The notes beneath the pieces were generated by a model, which saw only the letters and a program-made list of their open reading frames with translations, was not told the DNA's origin and did no database searches. 64,000 bases of DNA from Streptomyces sp. NBC_00335 (lineage in GTDB: Bacteria > Actinomycetota > Actinomycetes > Streptomycetales > Streptomycetaceae). Numbering within the stretch: position 1 is the stretch's first letter; the number at the start of each line of letters is the position of its first letter. Shown here piece after piece: positions 44,697-55,560 of this stretch. The position numbers and the translations under genes were made by a program. The DNA lies in the NCBI RefSeq assembly GCF_036127095.1, contig NZ_CP108006.1:6005501-6069500 (forward strand), written 5' to 3'.

Positions 44697-45773
44697 GTGC
44701 GCGCAGCACTCCAGAGCGAGATAGGCCAGGACAAGCTCGAAGTCGTCGAGGACATGCAGGCCGTGGGCTTCGGCCCCGGCAAGGTCAAGATCCGCATCAA
44801 GGCCACCGGCCTGTGCCACTCCGACCTCTCCGCGATGAGCGGCGTCCTCCCGCAGCCCGCCCCCTTCATCCCGGGCCACGAGGGCTCCGGCGTGATCACC
44901 GACGTCGGTGACGGGGTCACCAGCCACAAGATCGGCGACCGGGTCCTGGTCTGCTGGCTGCCGCCCTGCGGGCACTGTCCCTCCTGCAGGCGCGGCCAGG
45001 GCCACCTGTGCCTGGAGGCCTTCGGCAACGTGGCCACCCCCAACTTCCAGCGCGGCGACAGCCCCATCTTCGGCTTCGCGGGCACCGGCACCTTCGCCGA
45101 GGAGATGGTGGTCCCGGCGGGCTGCGCCGTACCGATCCCCGACGACGTGCCCTTCGACATCGCCGCCCTGATCGGCTGCGGAGTCACCACCGGACTCGGC
45201 GCGGCCATCAACACCGCCAAGGTGGAGGCCGGTTCCTCGGTCGCCGTCATCGGCTGCGGCGGCGTCGGCATCTCCGTCATCCAGGGCGCCAAGGTGCAGG
45301 GTGCGGCCCAGATCATCGCCGTCGACCCGGTCGCCTCCCGGCGCGAGGCCGCACTGCGCTTCGGCGCCACCGAGGCGGTCTCCCCGGAGGAGTTCGCCGA
45401 CGCCAAGAACCGGATCACCGCGGGCGAGGGCTTCGACTACGTCTTCGAGGTCGTCGGCAAGTCCGCGACCACGAAGACCGCCTACGACATGACCCGCCGC
45501 GGCGGCTCCGTCGTCGTGGTCGGCGCGGGCGCCCTCGACGACAACTACTCGATCAACATGTTCTCCCTCTTCTTCGACGAGAAGAAGATCCTGCCGTCGA
45601 TGTACGGCGGCGGCGACGTGCTCCGCTCCTACGAGCGCACCATCGCGCTGTGGCGGGCCGGCCGGGTGGACCTGGCGGGCCTGATCACGCACCGCGTGCA
45701 GCTCGCCGAGATCAACGACGCGCTCGACCAGATGCGTACGGGCGTGGCCCTGCGCACCTGCATCGAACTCTGA
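44697..45773 (+). CDS. Zinc-dependent alcohol dehydrogenase (MDR family)
   Basis: 358 residues. GLCHSDLSAMSGVLPQPAPFIPGHEGSGVI supplies the catalytic zinc ligands, PPCGHCPSCRRGQGHLC the structural zinc site and VAVIGCGGVGISVIQGAKVQGA the NAD-binding fold. GTG 44697 has AAGGAG seven bases upstream. Placed between the MaoC hydratase and SDR genes, 74 and 24 bases away; a role in oxidising a side-chain alcohol is inferred. Confidence 0.88.
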   Translation: MRAALQSEIGQDKLEVVEDMQAVGFGPGKVKIRIKATGLCHSDLSAMSGVLPQPAPFIPGHEGSGVITDVGDGVTSHKIGDRVLVCWLPPCGHCPSCRRGQGHLCLEAFGNVATPNFQRGDSPIFGFAGTGTFAEEMVVPAGCAVPIPDDVPFDIAALIGCGVTTGLGAAINTAKVEAGSSVAVIGCGGVGISVIQGAKVQGAAQIIAVDPVASRREAALRFGATEAVSPEEFADAKNRITAGEGFDYVFEVVGKSATTKTAYDMTRRGGSVVVVGAGALDDNYSINMFSLFFDEKKILPSMYGGGDVLRSYERTIALWRAGRVDLAGLITHRVQLAEINDALDQMRTGVALRTCIEL

Positions 45774-45797
45774 CCCGTTTCGAGAGGAACCGTACGG

Positions 45798-46742
45798 ATG
45801 TCACTGCCACTTGAGGGACTCGTCGCCATCGTCACCGGGGCGGGCCGCGGCCTCGGCCGGTCCGAGGCGATCGAACTCGCCCGGCTCGGCGCGAGCGTGG
45901 TCGTCAACGACTTCGGGCAGCCAGGCCGCGACGGCTCCGGCGAGGCCTCGGCCGCCCCGGCGGAGGAGGTCGCGGCGGAGATACGCGCCGCGGGCGGACA
46001 GGCGGTGGCGCACCTGGGCGACGTGGCCGACTTCGAGCAGGCGCGCGAGCTCGTCGAGCTGGCGGTGAACAGCTTCGGCAAGCTCGACATCCTGGTCAAC
46101 AACGCGGGCATCCTGCGCGACCGGATGGTCTTCTCGATGTCGGAGCCGGAGTGGGACTCGGTCATCCGGGTCCACCTCAAGGGTCACTTCAACACGACCC
46201 ACTTCGCCTCCGTGCACTGGCGCGAACGCTCCAAGGCGGCCGGCGGGCCGGTCTACGGCCGGATCATCAACACCTCCTCCGAGGCCTTCCTCGGCGGCTC
46301 GGCGGGCCAGCCCAACTACGCGGCGGCCAAGGGCGGCATCGTGGGCCTGACCACGTCCACCGCCCTGGCCCTCGCCAAGTACGGGGTGACGGCCAACGCC
46401 ATCTGCCCGCGCGCCCGCACCCGGATGACGGAGGACGTCTTCGCGGGCTTCCAGGTACCGGAGGAGGGCAAGCTCGACGCCCTCGCCCCCGAGCACGTCT
46501 CCCCGCTGGTCGGCTACCTGGCCTCCCCGGCCTCGGCGAAGGCCAACGGGCAGCTGTTCGTGGTCCACGGCGGCATCGTGGTCGTCATGGAACGCCCCAA
46601 GGTGGCGGCGAAGTTCGACACCACCAAGGAGTCCTTCTCCTACGAGGAACTCGACGGGCTCCTCACCCCGCACTACGACTCCCGCCCGGCGAACGAAACC
46701 TTCGCGGCGGCGGAAGTCCTCGGCCTCAAGCACGACGGCTGA
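45798..46742 (+). CDS. Short-chain dehydrogenase, Hsd4A-like
   Basis: 314 residues. NAD fold VAIVTGAGRGLGRSEAIELARLGASVVVNDFG, NNAG near residue 100, catalytic Ser in INTSSEAF and YAAAK (Tyr/Lys near 175). The VNDFG-insert and length fit the peroxisomal multifunctional-enzyme type 2 dehydrogenase domain, known as Hsd4A in actinobacteria, which oxidises 3-hydroxyacyl-CoA. Forms a complete hydratase plus dehydrogenase step with the MaoC protein two genes upstream. Confidence 0.88.
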   Translation: MSLPLEGLVAIVTGAGRGLGRSEAIELARLGASVVVNDFGQPGRDGSGEASAAPAEEVAAEIRAAGGQAVAHLGDVADFEQARELVELAVNSFGKLDILVNNAGILRDRMVFSMSEPEWDSVIRVHLKGHFNTTHFASVHWRERSKAAGGPVYGRIINTSSEAFLGGSAGQPNYAAAKGGIVGLTTSTALALAKYGVTANAICPRARTRMTEDVFAGFQVPEEGKLDALAPEHVSPLVGYLASPASAKANGQLFVVHGGIVVVMERPKVAAKFDTTKESFSYEELDGLLTPHYDSRPANETFAAAEVLGLKHDG

Positions 46743-46758
46743 CCGCTGCGGACCACGC

Positions 46759-46797
46759 CGGTGGGGCGCAGGACCCTCGGGTCCTGTACCCCACCGG
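46759..46797. terminator. Bidirectional hairpin terminator
   Basis: CCGGTGGGG...CAGGACC pairs with GGGTCCTG...CCCCACCGG between convergent genes ending at 46742 and 46814. Confidence 0.8.
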
Positions 46798-46813
46798 CCT
46801 GCCCGGACGGCCC

Positions 46814-47455
46814 TCACCGCGCGAGGGCGAAGGCCAGCGGCTCGTGGAGGTCGGCCGGTTCCCGGTAGTGCACGCCGGTCATGCCCAGCGCGACGGCCGC
46901 CTCGATGTTCTCCAGCCGGTCGTCGATGAACAGGCACCGGTCCACCGCGGCCCCCGCGCGCCCGGCCGCGATCTCGTAGATCTCCCGGTCCGGCTTGGCC
47001 ACGCCCACCCGGGCGCTGCTGACCACGTGATCGGCGAGGTCGGTCAGCCCCAGCGCTTCCAGGTCGTCCTCCAGGTCGAGGGTCGCGTTGGTGACCAGGA
47101 CCAGCGGCGTGCCCGACGCCCTGACCCGGCGCAGCATCGCCACCACCGTGGCGTCGGCCGAGAACGGCGAGCCGGCGAAGGCCCGGGCCAGTTCGTCCGC
47201 GCGGGCCGGGGACAGCCTGCCGTCCTTCGCCAGCTCGGCCGCGACCGCCAGGACCCACTGCTCCGGGGTGGTGAGCCCGAGCAGCAGCGGCCCGTCCAGG
47301 GCGGGGGCGAAGGCGACGGCCGAGGTCGTGCCCGGCACGAGGCCGGCCGAGGCCTCCAGTTCGCTCACGCGGGCCGTGTCGTAGAAGCGGATCACGTTGT
47401 CGAGGTCGCAGAGGACCGCGTCGTAGGGCTTGGAGTTCGTCGCGGAGTTCGTCAC
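46814..47455 (-). CDS. HAD-superfamily hydrolase (phosphatase-like)
   Basis: 213 residues. Motif 1 AVLCDLDNVIRFYD (nucleophile Asp and +2 Asp), motif 2 LVLVTNAT, motif 3 Lys in VAKPDREIYEIA and motif 4 CLFIDDRLENIEAA, all those of HAD subfamily IA. A cytosolic phosphatase of unknown substrate. It stands alone. Confidence 0.87.
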   Translation of the reverse strand: MTNSATNSKPYDAVLCDLDNVIRFYDTARVSELEASAGLVPGTTSAVAFAPALDGPLLLGLTTPEQWVLAVAAELAKDGRLSPARADELARAFAGSPFSADATVVAMLRRVRASGTPLVLVTNATLDLEDDLEALGLTDLADHVVSSARVGVAKPDREIYEIAAGRAGAAVDRCLFIDDRLENIEAAVALGMTGVHYREPADLHEPLAFALAR

Positions 47456-47492
47456 CGCGCCTGGATAGCAGACGCCCGGGAGCGGGCGGCGC

Positions 47493-48623
47493 TCACCCCA
47501 GCGGAGCCTGCTGCAAGGGCACCGGCCGCGCGGGCGCCGGCGGGAGGGGGATCGGGTCCAGGCGGATGGGCGGGGGCGGGGAGACCGGGAGGGTCATCCC
47601 CAGGAGGCCGCAGGGGACTTCGGGGGTGGAGTACGGGAGGTGCAGGCGGCCCTCCGGGGTCCAGCGGCCCGTTGCGCCGAGCCAGCCGGCCGGGGCGCCG
47701 AGCCGGAACACGTGCCGGTCGGCGGGGCGCCACAGGGCCAGCCCGGCCACGGCCCCGTCGTAGCCGTCGCCGGCCTCGTCCACCCGCAGGGCGACCCCGC
47801 AGCTCTCCGGCATCAGCACCTGCCCCGGCTGCACCGCGAACGGCGTCGCCGTGGCCCCGACGGCCCGCAGGCACTCCGGGAACCGCACCGGGCGGGCGCT
47901 GCCCAGGACCCCCCAGCCGAGCCGGGGTTCGCCCGGCGCGTCCGAGCGGATCAGCAGCAGCCCGCTGTCGGGGTCGGCGAGCAGCAGCCGGTCGTCGCTG
48001 TCCTCCGCGATCTGGAGCAGCGGCGAGATCTCCCCGCCCCGCCGCAGGTCCACGGCCACCGCCTTGGTCACCGGCCCGCCCGGGCCGTCCAGTTCGCGGT
48101 CCAGCGCGAGGAGCCGGCCGGTCCGGTCCAGCCAGACCCCGCCCGAACAGCGCCCCGGGATCCCGGCGACCCGCTCCGGCCCGAAGGGGACGCCGGCCAC
48201 CTGCCACACCGTGGTCGAGGTGGCCCCCACGGCCAGGGCGAAGGCCCCGTGCCCGTCGGGGGACGGGGGCAGCAGGGTGACCCGTACGCCGTCGGCCGCC
48301 GGGATCGCGCCGAGCTGCAGCTCCCCGGTCCGGGGCCCGGCGCCCGCTGCGCCGCCGCCCGTGGGGTACAGCAGCGCGAAGCCGTGCCGCTCCGCGACCC
48401 GACGGTGGATCAGCACCCGCCCGTCGGCCAGCGGCAGCACCTCGCTGTCGGCCTCCTCGGGCTGCGCGAGGGGCAGGGGCACCGCGTACGGCTCGGGGCC
48501 GGTCAGCGTCCAGCGCTCCGGATAGCGGGCTTCGCCGTGCCCGGCGAGCCGGGCGGCGTAGGACCCGTCGGCGGCGATGGTGAACGGGGTCGCGCTGGTC
48601 TTCTCGATGGCACAGACAGTCAT
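47493..48623 (-). CDS. Hypothetical protein, beta-propeller-like
   Basis: 376 residues, no signal peptide or membrane helix. Repeated beta-strand blocks such as GRVLIHRRVAERHGFALLYPTGG, AFALAVGATSTTVWQVAGVPFG, GVWLDRTGRLLALDREL and DRLLLADPDSGLLLIRSD suggest a propeller fold. ATG 48623 has GGAGGTGT upstream; the frame runs to 48698. I do not recognise a named family. An iron-box-like palindrome is 158 bases upstream. Confidence 0.65.
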   Translation of the reverse strand: MTVCAIEKTSATPFTIAADGSYAARLAGHGEARYPERWTLTGPEPYAVPLPLAQPEEADSEVLPLADGRVLIHRRVAERHGFALLYPTGGGAAGAGPRTGELQLGAIPAADGVRVTLLPPSPDGHGAFALAVGATSTTVWQVAGVPFGPERVAGIPGRCSGGVWLDRTGRLLALDRELDGPGGPVTKAVAVDLRRGGEISPLLQIAEDSDDRLLLADPDSGLLLIRSDAPGEPRLGWGVLGSARPVRFPECLRAVGATATPFAVQPGQVLMPESCGVALRVDEAGDGYDGAVAGLALWRPADRHVFRLGAPAGWLGATGRWTPEGRLHLPYSTPEVPCGLLGMTLPVSPPPPIRLDPIPLPPAPARPVPLQQAPLG

Positions 48624-48780
48624 CTGCGGACACCTCCGCCGAGGAAGGTAGTGATCGCGCTTCCCTCCGGACAACGCGACAATCCCCGCTTCACACATAC
48701 GGGTGGCGGGTCGGCGATTCCGCTGTGAGGGAGGAGGCGATTGTGCTGTGCGATATCGGGGTGTTTGGGGTGAGGGGCCT

Positions 48781-48798
48781 GGTTAGGTACACCTAACC
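48781..48798. promoter_or_regulatory. 18-bp palindrome GGTTAGGTACACCTAACC (iron-box-like)
   Basis: Perfect palindrome. TTAGGT and CTAACC half-sites resemble DmdR/IdeR iron boxes, but the spacing differs from the 19-bp consensus. It lies 158 bases upstream of the hypothetical gene at 48623 and 95 bases after the kinase stop, so it could be regulatory or just a hairpin. Confidence 0.35.
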
Positions 48799-48892
48799 CG
48801 CTTTTCCGGTCTTTGCCCGCTCCCCCTCCTCGGGAGACGTCCCGGGTCCCTCCGACGACCTGCGCGGCCTCCTGGTCAAGCGGCCCGCCGGC

Positions 48893-51319
<2,427 letters not shown>

Positions 51320-51420
51320 GGATCCCCCCGTTTCCCCTGCCGCCGCAGACAGTATCCGCATCGGCCCGCGGATGGGACGGGAAGACCGGGGCCGGTCGCC
51401 ACGGACGGTAGCCTTGGCCT

Positions 51421-52278
51421 GTGCCCCGTCTCTCTGAAGTCATCGCCGCGCTGGACGCTCTGTGGCCCCCCTCGCGGGCCGAGGAGTGGGACGCCGTCGG
51501 CACCGTCTGCGGCGACCCCGACGCCGAGGTCTCCCGGGTCCTGTTCGCCGTCGACCCCGTCCAGGAGATCGTCGACGAAGCGGTGAAGCTGGGTGCCGAC
51601 CTGCTCGTCACCCACCACCCCCTCTACCTGCGGGGCACCACCACCGTTTCCGCCGGCACCTTCAAGGGCCGGGCCGTGCACACGCTGATCAAGAACGACA
51701 TCGCGCTGCACGTCGCCCACACCAACGCCGACACCGCCGACCCGGGCGTCTCCGACGCCCTCGCCGGCGCCCTCGACCTGCGCGTCACCGGCCCGCTGGT
51801 GCCCGACCCGACCGACCCCCAGGGCCGCCGGGGCCTGGGCCGGCTCTGCGAGCTGGACCGCCCCGAGACGCTGCGCGAGTTCACGGCGCGCGTCGCCGCC
51901 TGGCTCCAGCCGACCGCGCAGGGCATCCGGGTGGCCGGCGACCCCGACGCGATGATCCGCACCGTCGCCGTCAGCGGCGGCTCCGGCGACAGCCTCTTCG
52001 CGCAGGTCCGGGCCGCCGGTGTCGACGCGTACGTCACCGCCGACCTGCGCCACCACCCGGTGTCCGAGGCCCGCGAGCAGAGCCCGCTCGCCCTCGTCGA
52101 CGCCGCCCACTGGGCCACCGAATGGCCCTGGTGCGAGCAGGCCGCGGCCCAGCTCGACGCCATCTCCGAGCGCAACGGCTGGGGTCTGCGGACCCACGTC
52201 TCGCGCACGGCCACAGACCCGTGGACGGCGCACGCGCCGTCCGTGACATCCCCTTCTCACCCTGGAGCCCCCAACTGA
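51421..52278 (+). CDS. Nif3-like dinuclear metal-centre protein
   Basis: 285 residues. MPRLSEVIAALDALWPPSRAEEWDAVGTVCGDP, the metal motif LLVTHHPLYL (about 62-70), HVAHTNADTA and GGSGDSLFAQVRAAGVDAYVTADLRHH are those of the Nif3/YbgI (GTP cyclohydrolase 1 type 2) family. Function of the family is not settled. GTG start. First of three overlapping genes (zinc-ribbon protein and RNase H/phosphatase), a conserved actinobacterial order. Confidence 0.92.
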   Translation: MPRLSEVIAALDALWPPSRAEEWDAVGTVCGDPDAEVSRVLFAVDPVQEIVDEAVKLGADLLVTHHPLYLRGTTTVSAGTFKGRAVHTLIKNDIALHVAHTNADTADPGVSDALAGALDLRVTGPLVPDPTDPQGRRGLGRLCELDRPETLREFTARVAAWLQPTAQGIRVAGDPDAMIRTVAVSGGSGDSLFAQVRAAGVDAYVTADLRHHPVSEAREQSPLALVDAAHWATEWPWCEQAAAQLDAISERNGWGLRTHVSRTATDPWTAHAPSVTSPSHPGAPN

Positions 52279-53018
52279 ACGCCGAGCCCGCCGACCAGAT
52301 CCGACTTCTCGACGTCCAGGCCCTGGACGTCCGGCTGTCTCAGCTGACCCACAAGCGCAAGATGCTCCCCGAGCACGCCGAGGTCGACTCGCTGACCAGC
52401 GACCTGGCCCAGCAGCGCGACTTCCTCGTCGCCGCCCAGACGCAGGCCACCGACGCCGCCCGCGAGCAGACCAAGGCCGAGCAGGACGTGGACCAGGTGC
52501 GCCAGCGCGCCGCCCGCGACCAGGCCCGTCTGGACACCGGCGTAGGCATCTCCGCCCGCGACCTGGCCAACCTGCAGAGCGAGGTCGTCTCCCTCGCGAA
52601 GCGCCAGGGTGACCTGGAGGACGTGGTCCTGGAGGTCATGGAGCGTCTGGAGGGTGCGCAGGAGCGCGTCACCGAGCTCACCGACCGGGTCGCCTCCCTG
52701 GAGACCAAGCTCGTCGACGCCACCGCGCGCCGCGACGCCGCCACCGGCGAGATCGACGCCGAGGTCGCCGGCATCGCCAAGGACCGCGAGGTCATCGTCA
52801 CGGCCATGCCGGCCGCGCTGATCGCCCTCTACGAGAAGATCCGCGTGAAGCAGGGCGGCGTCGGCGCCGCCCGCCTGTCGCAGCGCCGCTGCGAGGGCTG
52901 CCGCCTGGAGCTCGACCTCGCCGAGGTCAACGAGATCAAGGCCGCCGCCCGCGACCAGGTCGTCCGGCACGAGAGCTGCGGCCGCATCCTGGTCCGCATG
53001 GCCGACTCGGGCATCTGA
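52275..53018 (+). CDS. C4-type zinc-ribbon coiled-coil protein (CTG start)
   Basis: About 247 residues. Conserved start LNAEPADQIRLLDVQALDVRLSQLTHKRKMLPEHAE, a long coiled coil (about 45-190) and a C-terminal zinc ribbon with ligands in RRCEGCRLEL and HESCGRIL. No ATG, GTG or TTG is in frame at the conserved N-terminus; the CTG at 52275 overlaps the Nif3 stop (CTGA) with GGAG eight bases upstream, so CTG initiation is likely. Middle gene of the three-gene operon; probably a nucleic-acid-associated protein. Confidence 0.85.
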   Translation: MNAEPADQIRLLDVQALDVRLSQLTHKRKMLPEHAEVDSLTSDLAQQRDFLVAAQTQATDAAREQTKAEQDVDQVRQRAARDQARLDTGVGISARDLANLQSEVVSLAKRQGDLEDVVLEVMERLEGAQERVTELTDRVASLETKLVDATARRDAATGEIDAEVAGIAKDREVIVTAMPAALIALYEKIRVKQGGVGAARLSQRRCEGCRLELDLAEVNEIKAAARDQVVRHESCGRILVRMADSGI

Positions 53019-54430
53019 TGCCGCGGTTCGTTGTGGAAGCCGACGGCGGCTCCCGGGGCAACCCGGGGCCCGCCGGGTACGGCTCCGTCGTCCTCGACCC
53101 GGTGACGGGCGAGACGCTGGCCGAGCGCGCGGAGTACATCGGCGTCGCGACGAACAACGTGGCCGAGTACAAGGGCCTCATCGCCGGGCTGAAGGCCGCC
53201 CGCGAGCTGGACCCGGACGCGGTGGTCCTCGTACGCATGGACTCCAAGCTCGTCGTCGAGCAGATGTCGGGCCGCTGGAAGATCAAGCACCCGGACATGA
53301 AGCCGCTCGCGGCGGAGGCGGCGAAGGTCATGCCGCGCGCCCAGGTGACGTACGAGTGGATCCCGCGCGAGAAGAACAAGCACGCGGACCGGCTCGCGAA
53401 CGAGGCGATGGACGCGGGCAAGCGCGGCAAGCAGTGGGAGCCCGCGAACTCCTCGGCCGCCCTGGACGCCTCGGCGGCCCGCACCCTGGCGACCCCGCCC
53501 CCGGCGGGCCCCGTGGGCGACGCCGCAGCGGGCGCCGCGGCGGTCCGCGCGGCCCTCGCCTCCGGCGCTGGTACGCGGACCCGCGCGAGCGCCGCTGCGG
53601 GTGCGCGGGCCGGCTCCGCACAGGCAGGGGCCGACACCCTGTTCGCCGACCCGGCGGACCTCGCCGACCCGGCGGCTCCGGCGGGCCTTTCCGACGAGGC
53701 GGCCCCGGCGAGCTCGCCGGCCCCTGCTTCCGGTCCGGGCACGGCAGCGCCCACGATCACCGGCGCCGCGCCCGCGGCGGGACAGGGCTGGGGACCCGAC
53801 ATGGGGCCCCCGGCCACCTTCGTGCTGCTGCGCCACGGAGAGACCGCGCTGACCCCGCAGAAGCGGTTCTCCGGAAGCGGCCGGGGCAGCGACCCGGAGC
53901 TCTCCGAGGCGGGCCGCCGCCAGGCCGCCGCCGTCGCGGAGTCGCTGGCCGCGCGCGGCACCATCGAGACGGTGATCAGCTCCCCGCTGCGGCGCTGCCG
54001 GGAGACCGCGCAGGCCGTCGCCGACCGGCTCGGGCTCACCGTCACCGTCGAAGAGGGCCTGCGCGAGGTCGACTTCGGCGCGTGGGAGGGGCTGACCTTC
54101 GCGGAGGCGCGCGAGCGCCACCCCGAGGACCTCCAGGCGTGGCTGGACTCCCCGAAGGCCGCCCCCACGGGCGGCGGCGAAAGCTTCGCCTCGGCCACCC
54201 GCCGGATCTCCGCGACCAGGGACCGGCTGCTCGCCGAGCACGCGGGCCGCACGGTCCTGCTGGTCTCGCACGTGACGCCGGTCAAGATCCTGGTCCGGCT
54301 GGCACTGGGCGCCCCGCCGGAGGCCCTGTTCCGCATGGAGCTCTCGGCGGCCTCCCTCTCGGCGGTCGCCTACTACGCCGACGGCAACGCCTCGGTCCGC
54401 CTCCTGAACGACACGTCCCACCTGCGCTGA
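53018..54430 (+). CDS. Bifunctional RNase H / histidine phosphatase (Rv2228c-like)
   Basis: 470 residues. The N-terminal type I RNase H domain (1-140) begins FVVEADGGSRGNPGPAGYGSVVLD, with catalytic Asp/Glu in DGGSRGNPG, NVAEYKGL and MDSKLVVEQMSG. An Ala/Ser/Pro linker of about 110 residues leads to a phosphatase domain with LLRHGETALTPQKRFSG (catalytic His about 272), SPLRRCRETAQAV and SHVTPVKILV. Mycobacterial Rv2228c has the same fusion with RNase HI and alpha-ribazole phosphatase-like activities. The start overlaps the zinc-ribbon stop (TGATG). Confidence 0.92.
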   Translation: MPRFVVEADGGSRGNPGPAGYGSVVLDPVTGETLAERAEYIGVATNNVAEYKGLIAGLKAARELDPDAVVLVRMDSKLVVEQMSGRWKIKHPDMKPLAAEAAKVMPRAQVTYEWIPREKNKHADRLANEAMDAGKRGKQWEPANSSAALDASAARTLATPPPAGPVGDAAAGAAAVRAALASGAGTRTRASAAAGARAGSAQAGADTLFADPADLADPAAPAGLSDEAAPASSPAPASGPGTAAPTITGAAPAAGQGWGPDMGPPATFVLLRHGETALTPQKRFSGSGRGSDPELSEAGRRQAAAVAESLAARGTIETVISSPLRRCRETAQAVADRLGLTVTVEEGLREVDFGAWEGLTFAEARERHPEDLQAWLDSPKAAPTGGGESFASATRRISATRDRLLAEHAGRTVLLVSHVTPVKILVRLALGAPPEALFRMELSAASLSAVAYYADGNASVRLLNDTSHLR

Positions 54431-54448
54431 GCCACCGCGCCCGGCCGC

Positions 54449-54491
54449 ACGACGAGACCCCCCGCCCCGACCGGGCGGGGGGTCTCGTCGT
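54449..54491 (+). terminator. Strong hairpin terminator
   Basis: 19-bp perfect stem (54449-54467 with 54473-54491), GACCC/GGGTC core, downstream of the RNase H gene. Confidence 0.9.
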
Positions 54492-54637
54492 AATCCCCGA
54501 GCCGTGAGGCGCCGCCGGTTGGTAGAAAGGGCGACGTCAGCGTGAGGACCGCAGGAGGGAGCCGCCCGTGCCGCGTTACCCGTCCGGCTTCCGGTAGCAC
54601 CCCCAGGAAGGCCCTGGGGTGCGGCTGGAGGCTCTCC

Positions 54638-55015
54638 TTGTCCCGCACCGCCCACCACATTCCCCCCGCGCGCACCCGGTTCGCCGTACAGCGGCGCGAG
54701 CAGCGCGACGCCCTCGCCTGGCATCCGTACGGCGGTCCCTGGCGCCGGGTCGACCTGCGCAGCCTGCGGTACTCCGCCGCCGAGCTCCGCACCGCGGCGA
54801 AGGAGGGCCGGCGCCCGCAGCCGCGGGAGGTCCGGCGCGCCTTCGACAGCTGGAGGTACTGCTGCGCCTTCGCCGGTTCCCTCTCCGAGGCCGCCCACCT
54901 CGCGGAGCGCGCCGCCCGCGCACGGGCCCGTGCCGCCTGCCGCGCCGCGCTCCACGACCCCGACACGGTCATCGAGCCCTACCGGCCCCGCTACGGGGTC
55001 CACTGGGAGGCCTGA
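54638..55015 (+). CDS. Small Arg-rich hypothetical protein
   Basis: About 125 residues, Arg/Ala-rich helices: RTRFAVQRREQRDALAWHPYGGPWRRVDLRSLRYSAAELRTAAKEGRRPQPREVRRAFDSW, then LSEAAHLAERAARARARAACRAALHDPDTV. No catalytic motif. TTG 54638 is my choice because GGAGG lies seven bases upstream; the frame opens at 54542. Function unknown. Lies between a terminator and rnpB. Confidence 0.6.
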   Translation: MSRTAHHIPPARTRFAVQRREQRDALAWHPYGGPWRRVDLRSLRYSAAELRTAAKEGRRPQPREVRRAFDSWRYCCAFAGSLSEAAHLAERAARARARAACRAALHDPDTVIEPYRPRYGVHWEA

Positions 55016-55033
55016 GCGCAGGCACCGGTACGA

Positions 55034-55077
55034 CGAAGCCCCCGCCCCGAACGAACGGGTGTGCGGGGGCGGTTCGC
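55034..55077 (+). terminator. Imperfect hairpin terminator
   Basis: CGAAGCCCCCGC pairs with GCGGGGGCGGTTCG (one mismatch) between the small gene and the 3' end of rnpB; works for either strand. Confidence 0.55.
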
Positions 55078-55080
55078 CGA

Positions 55081-55488
55081 CAGACGAGCCGGCCTGTACG
55101 CCGGGTTCTGTCGCCCGGTGACCTCGCGGTCGCCGGGGAGACGGCCATCCATCTAGGACCGGCGTTGCCGCCGGCCTCGTGCGGTCTACCCGCGAACTCG
55201 GGCGGGCAGCCCTCGAACGTTCGCGCAGGGTCGTCCGGAGACGACCCCTCTTGACCTTGCTCCGGGTGGGGTTTACCTAGCCGCCTGAGTCGCCTCAGGC
55301 GCTGGTGGTCTCTTACACCACCGTTTCACCCTTACCGGGGGCCGAAGCCCCAGGCGGTCTGTTTTCTGTGGCACTGTCCCGCGGGTCACCCCGGGTGGCC
55401 GTTAGCCACCACCCTGCCCTGTGGAGCCCGGACGTTCCTCGGCGGGATCCGGAGATCCCGACGCGGCCGCCCGGCCGACTCGTCTGTC
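55081..55488 (-). ncRNA. rnpB: RNase P RNA (M1 RNA)
   Basis: About 400 nucleotides on the minus strand, bacterial type A. Conserved pieces: GAGGAACGTCCGGGCTCC and CAGGGCAGGGTGGTGGCTAA near the 5' end, GGTAAGGGTGAAACGGTGG in the middle, and CGACAGAACCCGGCGTACAGG near the 3' end. GACAGACGAG at 55079-55088 pairs with CTCGTCTGTC near 55480, closing helix P1. It is the catalytic RNA that matures tRNA 5' ends. Ends are approximate within ten bases. Confidence 0.97.
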
Positions 55489-55522
55489 GTGCCGACCATG
55501 CTACCGGCTGCGTCATCACGGC

Positions 55523-55553
55523 TTGACCTTGACGCAGCGGCAGGGTTTCTACT
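55523..55553 (+). promoter_or_regulatory. MerR-type promoter with 19-bp spacer
   Basis: TTGACC (55523-55528) and TCTACT (55548-55553) are separated by 19 bases, the overlong spacing that MerR proteins untwist. Quasi-symmetric CCTTGACGCAGCGGCAGGG lies between. Seven bases later is the MerR ATG, so autoregulation is likely. Confidence 0.5.
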
Positions 55554-55560
55554 GGAACCC

